64,000 nucleotides of DNA from Oncomelania hupensis (Eukaryota; Mollusca; Gastropoda; Littorinimorpha; Pomatiopsidae). Below are positions 55,881 through 64,000 of this stretch, piece after piece. A program made the translations under genes and the position numbers. The stretch is taken from assembly GCA_036898135.1 (NCBI GenBank), contig CM072516.1, positions 64,218,982-64,282,981 on the forward strand, written 5' to 3'. Numbering within the stretch: the stretch's first letter is position 1; every line of letters starts with the position of its first letter. Below the pieces are notes generated by a model. That model was not told the DNA's origin and made no database searches. It was given only the letters and a program-made list of their open reading frames with translations.

Positions 55881-58688
55881 TCAATGTTGTCTCTCCCTGG
55901 AATTGGTCGAACTGTGAAGACGTACGCCTGCAACCGCATAGCCCACCGGGTGAGTCTGGCACTGTTGAGGTGCGTCCGTTCTCAGGATGAACTCCTCGTC
56001 CAATACTGGTAGCTTTACCACTGGCTCACTTGTCAGCGCTCTCTTCACGTCATCCAAGGCTTTCCGGCCGTCATCCGTCCTGTTGACCTCTCCCTTCTTC
56101 CTTACCCGCACGATCGGTGCTCTGTACGGCGATGAACAAGGCTTGATCACCCCCGACTCCAGCATCGATTCCATTTCACCCTTGACGACTTCCATCTGTG
56201 AGAATGGTAGCGGATGCTGGTGCACGCGAACAGCGCTGTCGTCAGTCAATTCCACTTCGCATTCGCCCACGCTGGTGCGCTGGGGTCGATCTGTCAGCTG
56301 ACTCGCGTACTGTTGACTCACTTCCCGTAGCTGGCTCCGATGATGTGCATACAGCGACGGGTCTATCTGTACGTTTTCTGGTCCTTCGCTCGCTCGCGGC
56401 GGTGTCAGTGGTACGGTGCCCTGGTAGCTGATGCCTGATGCCCCCTCCGTTTCTGCCTGGTCCAACACCACTGCCACCGTCGCCCCTGGTTCCGCTCTAC
56501 GTTCTACGTAGCGTTTCAGCACGATCGTGTGGTACGGTTTCCTGTTCTTGCCGGCTCTCTGAACACGCGCTTTCCTGATGCGCCCCTTGGGTGTCGTCCG
56601 CTGGCATACGTCGCATGAAGAACAGTACTTCCTGACATCGCGGCACATCCCTGGCCAGTAGTACTTGGTCCATACCTGATCTAGGGTCCCCTTGGCTCCT
56701 CGGTGTTCAGCCATAGGCGTGTCGTGTCCCACGCGTAGCACCTCCGACTGAAGCTTGGCTGGTACCACCAACTGGCTGCGATCCATTTTGTCCTGTCCTG
56801 TGTATTCGCGGTACAACAGGCCTCGCTTCCAGACAAATGCCACTTGCCCTTTGCCTCGTTGCTCCTTTCCTGCCTTTCGGTCCGCTAGCTGTCGCACCCT
56901 CGCAAGTTCGTTGTCTTCCAACTGTAGTTGACGAATCTCCTTCGGCGTCGCGACGATGCTCATAGTCGGTCCGACCACCACCGGTTCTGTAGCGACTTGC
57001 TCCTTGGCTGGCTGCGCTCGTGTCCGCACAGCACAACACTCCGCGTCTCCCTCGCCGAATACTGGCAGTGCTGTGTCTCCTTGCTGTTCTGTCCTCGCCC
57101 AGTTGCCGATCACCACTGGGTAAATCAAGTCTGGTACCACCACTACCTCCACCCTCCCAGTGTAGAACGGTGACTCCAGCTGTACCCATGCTGTCGGTAG
57201 CGACTTGGATAGCTGGCGAACGGCGAATCCTATGCGCTGCGTGCGTCCTGTGTACACAAGGTTGGCAACCTCTCCCTTCCGCAGGCAAATCAAGTCGGCC
57301 CCCGTGTCCCTCACAGCCGCCAGCGGAACACCTTCCACTACCACTTGGCTCTGGAACCGAGGATCTCCCCTCTTGCCTGCCTCCTTCAAGATGCGCAACG
57401 CTCCCCCACTTCGCTCGCTGCGTTTCGGACAATCTCGCTTCAAGTGCCCTTTCTGACCACAAGTGTAGCACACCCGCTTGTCAGGCGAGTTGGGTCGTGG
57501 TCCTGCTGGCTGGCGACCCTCGCTCTTGTCCCTGGGTGTAAAGGGCTGACGTGGTGGAAAACGTAGGTTGGTTCCCGCCCTGGCGTCGACGTACTGCTGC
57601 GCTAACGTCGCGGCCTCCTCCACCGTTGCTGGGTTGCGCTCGCGCACGAACGTGACCAGTTCTGGCGTCAAACCGTTGACCATCTGCTCCATCAGCACTA
57701 GGTCCAGTAAGTCCGCATACGTGGCCTTCTTGTTCGCTAGTCCCATCCAGCGCTCCAGGAACAACTCCGACTTCCGTAGGTACTGCTTGAAAGTCTCTGG
57801 TGGCTCCCTTCGTAGCTGGCGAAACTTCTTCCGATAGGTCTCGGCCGTCAGGTTGAATCGTACCAACAACGCTGCCTTCAGGATCTCGTAGTCGGCAGAG
57901 TCGTCCTCGTTCAAGCCAACGTAAACTTCCCTCGCTTTCCCTTTCAGCAAGGTCCCCAAGCGAATAGCCCACGTGTCCTTCTTCCAGTCTTGAGCCTTGG
58001 CGAAACGCTCGAACTGACACAAGTAGGTTTCTAGGTCGTCCTTATCCTCGAAGAATGGCAACCTAAGCTTGACCGTCTCGAACTCGGGTTGACGATTCCT
58101 GCGGTTCCCGGCGCCTTCCTGCAACCTAAGTTGCGCCATCGCTATCTCGTGTGCCATCTCTCTCTCTCTCTCCCTCTCTCTCCGGTTTGCATCTTCCTCC
58201 CTAGCCGCTTGGTCTATCGCGTAGTCTAACGCTGCCTGACCTTTCAATCCTTCGCGCTTGGCGAGCCTCAAGATCCTCTCCATCGGCGTCTCGTCCGCGA
58301 ACGGTCCTGTCCTTGGCGTCTGTGCCGCCTCGACCTTGTAGATCGAACGGTAGGGGTTGGTCTCAAACCTCTTCAGCCTCGTTGCGTCGCTCAGACGATC
58401 CTGGTCTCCGTAGACGTCGATGCCTGCTGACATCCCGCCAGTCGCGCCGAATCCCGTCACAAAAGGATCACTCACTGTGTCTCTGGCTTCGAACGTCGTC
58501 AACTCCTCGTCCACTGACCCACGACGCGATGACCTGACCGGCGATCTCCGTCGCTCGTCCGCAGAAGGTAGATCGGTGACTCCCGTATCAGCTGCTGCCG
58601 CCGTGCGCTCGTCCATCGTGACACCCACGCGAGAACGCGTACGAGCCGCGATCGGTGACAGTCCTTCAGTCTCCTCGATCGATGCCAT
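55881..58688 (-). CDS. gag-pol of a Ty3/Gypsy (Gmr1-like) retrotransposon, internally deleted
   Basis: A 935-residue open frame. In order: a charged N-terminus with an Arg-Glu-rich helix (about 165-185); a retrotransposon Gag region (about 195-375); a CCHC zinc knuckle CYTCGQKGHLKRDC (about 405-420); an aspartic protease motif DTGAD near 460; an integrase HHCC zinc domain (H...H, then CSSCDVC, about 655-700); a piece resembling the integrase C-terminus (KRYVER); the N-terminal edge of RT (ESGVIKPCSSPYRAPIV, about 840-860); and an RNase H-like start (LRTDA, near 900). The integrase DDE core and the RT catalytic core are absent, each by a frame-preserving deletion. A third deletion falls in RNase H and shifts frame: the end of RNase H is readable in the next frame, with its stop at 55841-55843, 40 bases before the LTR. 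With integrase ahead of RT, the order is Copia-like, as in the Gmr1 group of Gypsy elements. The copy cannot move without helper enzymes; Gag and protease may be intact. Confidence 0.93.
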   Translation of the reverse strand: MASIEETEGLSPIAARTRSRVGVTMDERTAAAADTGVTDLPSADERRRSPVRSSRRGSVDEELTTFEARDTVSDPFVTGFGATGGMSAGIDVYGDQDRLSDATRLKRFETNPYRSIYKVEAAQTPRTGPFADETPMERILRLAKREGLKGQAALDYAIDQAAREEDANRREREREREMAHEIAMAQLRLQEGAGNRRNRQPEFETVKLRLPFFEDKDDLETYLCQFERFAKAQDWKKDTWAIRLGTLLKGKAREVYVGLNEDDSADYEILKAALLVRFNLTAETYRKKFRQLRREPPETFKQYLRKSELFLERWMGLANKKATYADLLDLVLMEQMVNGLTPELVTFVRERNPATVEEAATLAQQYVDARAGTNLRFPPRQPFTPRDKSEGRQPAGPRPNSPDKRVCYTCGQKGHLKRDCPKRSERSGGALRILKEAGKRGDPRFQSQVVVEGVPLAAVRDTGADLICLRKGEVANLVYTGRTQRIGFAVRQLSKSLPTAWVQLESPFYTGRVEVVVVPDLIYPVVIGNWARTEQQGDTALPVFGEGDAECCAVRTRAQPAKEQVATEPVVVGPTMSIVATPKEIRQLQLEDNELARVRQLADRKAGKEQRGKGQVAFVWKRGLLYREYTGQDKMDRSQLVVPAKLQSEVLRVGHDTPMAEHRGAKGTLDQVWTKYYWPGMCRDVRKYCSSCDVCQRTTPKGRIRKARVQRAGKNRKPYHTIVLKRYVERRAEPGATVAVVLDQAETEGASGISYQGTVPLTPPRASEGPENVQIDPSLYAHHRSQLREVSQQYASQLTDRPQRTSVGECEVELTDDSAVRVHQHPLPFSQMEVVKGEMESMLESGVIKPCSSPYRAPIVRVRKKGEVNRTDDGRKALDDVKRALTSEPVVKLPVLDEEFILRTDAPQQCQTHPVGYAVAGVRLHSSTNSRERQH

Positions 58689-59080
58689 CCTGCTTTAAGA
58701 AAAGCAACAACAGCCAACAACAACAACAACAACAAGTCAAAGTCCCTACGTACCCTAACCTTACCTAGCCTAGCCTTAGATACTAACCTACCTATCTAAG
58801 CTATCTTCCTTACCTATCACCCACCTCCTCCCACTCAAACAGTGGAAACTGGCCCGCAAGGTAGCGAACCGGTTGGAGAGTGCAATGGCCCCTTCCCTCA
58901 CGTGTGGTCGAACCCAGGCCGGCTGTGAGCCTCCGCTAAACAGCGACCTGACTCCCTCCAACCACCCGCTGGGGTGCACACTCTCACCGAATCACGCCTC
59001 ACACACACGGACACCACAAGACAATCACAAGACAACTTCACGTCTGGGCACACTCACACATACCCTGCATCTCCACCAAA
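58689..59080 (-). other. untranslated leader of the Gypsy element
   Basis: Lies between the 5' LTR and the gag start. It contains a (TTG)n-type patch on the element's strand (58716-58737) and ACCTAGCC-like direct words near 58755-58800. No coding signal seen. Confidence 0.7.
59066..59078 (-). other. candidate primer binding site
   Basis: On the minus strand TGGTGGAGATGCA begins two bases inside the 5' LTR boundary. TGG is the complement of the CCA end of a tRNA. Which tRNA has GGAGATG in its acceptor stem was not determined. Confidence 0.6.
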
Positions 59081-60790
59081 TGTCACCGCCACGACTCCCC
59101 CTGGGCAGACGCCACAAACAAACACCTTCCACACGCAGACAACCCAGACAGAATGGCGATTTCCCGCAGACGTGAAGGGATGAAAAACACAACAAATAAT
59201 ATACAACTTTCAAGCTATTTATTCATTCATACCACACACTCATACACATACAACATTTACACATGAAACGAAGAAATGGTAATGAAACAATCAATGGGTC
59301 AATGGAACGATGCAATGGTTCGTGGGTGATCGGGGGTCGCTAATCGACCAACGTCCTCAAATCGAACGTGCACAGCCAAAGTCCGAGGCACGTGTTCACA
59401 AACAGACAGGGGGGTTAAGCGTAGGAGAGGGACAACACAAAACGGGCCCACCTGGCGAAATGCAGTCCCTGGTAAAGTCTCCTCAAAAGTATCCACTCCC
59501 TTCCGTGACGTCCAAACGAAGGAGCGTTGCCACCCGCGGTCGCCACTGACGATGATGATGGAGTGATGTTGATGGCGCTGACAACAGAGGTGGTAGACAA
59601 ACGAATGGCGATGTTGATGATGTTTGGTCCACTTGACCAAGTGTCGTCGTCGTTGCTGCCTCACGTTATCCAGCGACGAACTGGCGGATTGACGAACGTT
59701 GAGCTGCGAACTTCGAACTCGATCCTCGAATTCAGTCCTCAACGACAATCCTTGACGAACCTCGACGAACCTGTGACATGCTTGTCGCATCGTAAATGTC
59801 ATGTTCTGGATTCTGTCCCCCTCCCTCCATCACACTTACCCCCCCCCCCCACTCTCACTAGCTACTCCACTAAACTTCTGCCACTTGAGGGGTCCAACTG
59901 CAGTCTATTTCCCCTGTCTTTGACTCTCTCTCGCTTTCTACTGTTATCGTCACTTGAATCAAATACATATTATACAATTCAATGAAATCATGGATGCCTG
60001 GAATGAACGATGCTGCAAATGAATACAAGTAACCATCACCACATTATTCATATCAAACATCCCCAACGACAACAACAGCAACCGCTTCCATACTACCTTC
60101 ATCACACTCCACCCCCTTTCTTCTCCCTCATTCTCCCTCCTTCCGTCGCTCTCTTCCTTTCTTCTGCCTCTCCTCAGTGCAACCTTTCTCATCCTTCCTT
60201 ACCCTTACGTACCAGCTATCATTCAACACCCCAAACAGCCTGCCCTTGGTTATTAGCACAGTGAGGAAAAAACCACCATTGCACTAACCCACACGGTTCG
60301 ATGTAACCGCACCCCGTAGCCCCTTCTCCACTGCTCGTCTACGAAAGTACATCCAATTAGGGTAATCCGGTAGTGTGTAGTTCCCGTAGTAGACAATGCC
60401 TCAATACTACCTACCACACTACCAATAGGCTTGCTTTTCTACAACTACACTCCAACCGAGCGTATCACTTTAGAAATTGGCAAACTTTAAACTAGTATTC
60501 TTCTCAGAACTAGATACTATTTTTCGTTAATATCCGTCCCACCCTAATTCCAGAACACAGCAAAACCACAGAGCACTAGACAAACACTGTCCACACTGTA
60601 CTGCTGTCAAACACGTTCTGCCGATAGTGAGCACATTCCTAACCTGGCCTAACCGGCGTATGCTGTTTACCACGCTTTGCACGCTCCCGAGACAACAATA
60701 ATCACACATACGGCAACACGCAGTACCACCCCCGCCCCTATACTCTTCACACACAGACTACATGGCTTTCTTCACAGCTGCCCTGTGACA
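59081..60790 (-). mobile_element. 5' LTR of the Ty3/Gypsy element (1710 bp)
   Basis: Near-identical to 54094-55801. Differences noticed include A/C near 54684, A/G near 54785, C/T near 55101 and the longer C run near 59839. The minus-strand poly(A) signal is at 59218-59223, about 140 bases from the LTR end, which implies that R/U5 lies between. The small divergence means a recent insertion. Confidence 0.97.
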
Positions 60791-60795
60791 CAAAT
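60791..60795. repeat. target-site duplication of the Gypsy element (right)
   Basis: CAAAT, the exact partner of 54089-54093. Confidence 0.95.
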
Positions 60796-63700
60796 TAATT
60801 ACAGAGAGAGGCGAACAGTTTCATGGGTGTTTATTTATGTTTGTGTGTGACAATGACTGAATGGGAAATTACATTGTTGGCACATTAAAATATGAGAGAG
60901 AAACTGTGGGGTGGGGACTTTTATCTTACTGTTCCCAGCTTGGCAACACTCATTGTGAATTTGAAAAGGCTCTTTCAGCCTGTGACGCTGAAGTATGGGA
61001 TATTTGGGCCATTGTCAAGTAAAAGCATGGACTGACTGATTAACAGATTAACTTAATACTAGTAAGCCAGTTTAAAATAACAGATGGTCAATGACACAAC
61101 CCAGGGGAAGAAACCACTGACAACAAACGGAAAATAAGGAATAGTTTCCCTGTTTTGGGTTCTCGTCTATAATGTGTTAACCCACTGACGCACGCTATCT
61201 CACCTTAAAGTTAACATCGCACAAAGTGAAGATATGGAAAGAGAGACGTAAGAGAGCATCATCTAGGAACTAGAGTTTTGAACAATTTTATTGAACTAAA
61301 AACCGCGTTTTGAACAATTTTTTGGAACACACCAGAGCACCAGTTATTTGAAACAAACGAACAGAAAAACTACACAAAGTGCGCCTTTCCCAGAGATTGA
61401 TACAACACAGTCATCGGATTTCGGAAGAGATGTTTTGTATTCACTCTCATCAACACAAAATATTTTACACCTGAAAATAGCAATTGTACTTGAATCCCAT
61501 TTTCCCATTGTGATGATAGATAGAAGTACAGAATAAGGTGTATTTGCAGATTACTGTACAAAGAAAGAAACAATGATGTATTGAACTACACCAACTAAGT
61601 AAAAGAAATAATGGGGAAAGCAGAACAAAGTTAATCAAGAAATAAATTTGGTCATTGACAGAACAATCATAATTCAAAAATGAATATAATTATATATAAA
61701 TAAACTAGTTGTTCCTGTATAAAACAAAATTCATTGTACAAAAAAACTGCAAAATCATTTTATTTCCCAAGTAACAAAATCACAGGTAGTTCTTACAGTG
61801 CACACATACCAAATGTGTCTTCTACTCTAAAACAAACATCCTTTTGTATTTCATGTTACTGAAACTACAAAATCACGCATGCAGCCAGTACAAGAGTTGG
61901 AGTGGGTGCACAAGGACCAATAGGGGTAGTAAAGTTGGACAAGAAAAAAAAATGTACGCAAAGAATACTTTAGGTAAAGAATTATTGTTCCAAACATAAA
62001 ATGTCAAAAGCAAACAAATGCTTAATAACAATAAAAACAAACGAAAAAAAACAACAACAAAAAAACAGATTCAAAACCAACTATCTTAAATGTATTCCAC
62101 TTCATACTAAAATGGTTTGTGTCTCCAAATAGTACATTTTGTTTGTTTGTTTTTTCTGAACTTCAACATCATTTAGTTGACTGTAAACACAATCAATGTG
62201 GGTTCACTGTACAATTGCACTCTCAGTCTCAGTGAATTAACCCACATCATATATTAATCACTATCTTATCTTCCCCTTACTCCCACTCAAACAATAAAAA
62301 AACTAAATACCAATTCGTTGCTAAGGCTCATATTTAGAGACAGATGATTTGTTTACTGTCATTCAAGTGTATAAACAATCATTTGATATATTGCAACTTT
62401 CAACAATAAAATAACAATCAACCACACACAATATTAAAGCAACTGAGGAATCAATTGAGGTGGAGGAAGGGGAAGGGAGTGTGGGGGTGGGGGAAACAAT
62501 TAACAGAAATTAATTTGAGAAATAAATCTGCCATGTAAGTTTTTGAATTTATTGCAAAATGTTTCCAAGCTTAAGAGGCAAGATTGTATCCCCTACATAT
62601 GTACTGAATGTCCTGCACCAAACAAAAACACAAAAAAATAAATATCACACACACGCAACCGAGACCAAAATGTTGTATTCTTGCTTATCAATGAAGCTAT
62701 CAAAGCAACAATTCTTGATCTAGGTATAGTGCCCATCCAAACTTTTATTACCTCTTTTCTTTGAATTCTTGTTAAGAAAAAATAACATATATCTAAATTC
62801 AAGTATGTAAATAGTGAAATTATTCTGTTTAGCCCCAACATTAGACTTTGGTCCAGTATCAACAATGGCAAAGTTTCTAAAAGATTTATTTTGAAACTTC
62901 ATTCAAATGACCATGTTGCTTTTTTAGGAGGAGGTAGGATGGCAGGGAGGGGAGAAGGGAGGGGCACAAGAAGGGAGGGGCACAAGAAGGGAGGAGGAAG
63001 GGGAGGAGAAAGGGGAGGGTGTTGAGAAGTAGATAGCCATTTTAAAATGAAAGACCAAGAACCATTTCCTGTGCTTCAATTTGGATTCTTGATTGGCAAA
63101 AGTTCTAATTAGTTTGTGACAAGACCATTTTCTTGCAATGTTATGTTTAGATTACCAGAACTCCAGAGGACCAGTCATCCCATGTGATTGTTTTGGATTG
63201 CTGAAAAGATTTTAAGTACCATTTCCCAGTGCAGTGTCATTCTTTGAATGACAAAAAATATTTGGCCAGAGAACTGTTTCTCAGTGCTTTGCTTCTTACA
63301 GATCTAATAACATGTGTTATGGTTTTCACCCACCCAGGACACACATTGCCACCACTAAACATTCAATATCTAACACCCATAATCAACATACTAATTCAAA
63401 TGTTCACTCTCTTGGTTGCACTTTTATACATTTTTTCTTTTTCCTTTTAAATGTTCAGGTGATTTGTACAAGACTAGACACTTTAATTATAGTTCCTTCT
63501 TTGTTCTTGTGCCATCCAGTGCTAACTTCATGCTCTTCACAACTGCAACATATACACAAACACAAAAATCATTTAATTATTGTTTTTAAATGGCCACAGC
63601 GCCGTAATCATGCACACTTGACAATAGCGCTTGAACTGAGTGAATAAAGAACTTGGACTAGTGAGGAGTACAAGGAAAGATACAAAACAATGCACAATGT

Positions 63701-63796
63701 TAACCTGGAGTATTTCATGCACAATTTCATCATGGTCTCTTTTAGGAAAAGACTACAACTACATGCATCTCACACAAATCCTGTCTTTCATCTTAC
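60796..63796. other. AT-rich, repeat-poor DNA; likely intron or 3' UTR
   Basis: Unlike the rest of the window, it has no long microsatellite and no recognised SINE or LINE copy, apart from a short match of 60950-60985 to 26421-26460 and a GGGAGGGGCACAAGAA duplication near 62950-62990. It adjoins the minus-strand exon at 63797-63880, so it is probably intron or 3' UTR of that gene. No coding segment was identified in it. Confidence 0.5.
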
Positions 63797-63880
63797 CTGA
63801 ATTTGCATCTGAATAGTAGTACAAGTATTTGGGGTTGCCTCCTTCATTGATGATCTTCTGTTGTAGTTCACCATCTGGGG
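63797..63880 (-). CDS. internal exon of an unidentified gene
   Basis: An 84-base segment between acceptor (AAATGTTTTCAG) and donor (TTCAG|GTAAGATG) on the minus strand. It is open in one frame with symmetric phase 1-1. The 27 complete codons begin PDGELQQKIINEGGNPKYLY and continue YYSDANS, a composition unlike the surrounding DNA and plausible for a conserved protein. The protein was not recognised. Other exons should lie left of 63797 or beyond 64000. Confidence 0.6.
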
Positions 63881-64000
63881 CTGAAAACATTTACATGTAA
63901 TTAAAAAAAATTATATTATACTAACAATAACTCAAATATATACAATAATATACAGATTACAAAAATACATTGTTCTGTCTCTGGTTCAAACCATGGCAAC
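63881..64000 (-). other. intron sequence at the window edge
   Basis: AT-rich sequence upstream of the acceptor at 63881; the previous exon is outside the window. Confidence 0.4.

Noticed and set aside
56707..57471. 254-residue minus-strand frame inside gag-pol
   Set aside because: An out-of-frame shadow of the Gypsy gag-pol frame.

Overview
The window looks like nuclear DNA from a lophotrochozoan animal, most likely a marine gastropod mollusc. The reasons are a spliced Dmrt gene of the DMRTA (Dmrt4/5) type with bilaterian-style GT..AG introns, very dense di- and trinucleotide microsatellites, and many LINE, SINE and LTR elements of kinds common in molluscs. The species assignment is inference; no sequence search was possible.

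The only well-supported protein-coding gene is a two-exon Dmrta-like transcription factor on the minus strand. Exon 1 (7876-8398) carries the DM zinc-binding domain. Exon 2 (3381-4308) carries the DMA domain and the C-terminal tail. They are separated by a 3.6 kb intron. Exon 2 shows an apparent 1-base frame break near 3690. Three further isolated exon candidates have matching splice sites but no gene around them: 40419-40511 (EGF-like, plus strand), 52660-52777 (plus) and 63797-63880 (minus).

Most of the rest is transposable-element debris, much of it readable in detail because target-site duplications (TSDs) survive. The main families are: (i) a LINE whose copies end in a (GGATA)n tail, at 9821-10738, 11447-11594, 21010-21714, 29512-31062, 35172-35620, 37373-37573 and 41480-42427; (ii) a CR1/L2-like LINE ending in GCGCTATATAAAT plus (ATT)n, at 29877-30976 and 38885-39515; (iii) a retroposon called R1 here, with a TCCTGATTTGGCTC...TCCGCTGGACC 3' tail, at 13178-14405, 47256-47960 and 51821-52392; (iv) tRNA-headed SINEs; (v) SINEs containing a 5S rRNA-derived segment, at 10868-11260 and 43645-44180, the second with that segment in a tandem array; (vi) a solo LTR at 13614-14254; (vii) a very young, internally deleted Ty3/Gypsy-class element at 54094-60790, minus strand, with 1.7 kb near-identical LTRs and a 5-bp TSD. 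The Gypsy element is the most unusual object: its pol domains run protease, integrase, reverse transcriptase, RNase H (a Copia-like order inside a Gypsy-like element, as in the Gmr1 group), and the cores of integrase and RT are removed with the long reading frame kept open.

By region: 1-3380 is microsatellite-rich intergenic DNA; 3381-8398 is Dmrta; 8399-54093 is a mosaic of nested retroelements, microsatellites, minisatellites and unassigned DNA; 54094-60790 is the Gypsy element; 60791-64000 is AT-rich, repeat-poor DNA ending in a minus-strand exon, which suggests intron or 3' UTR of a gene extending beyond the right edge.
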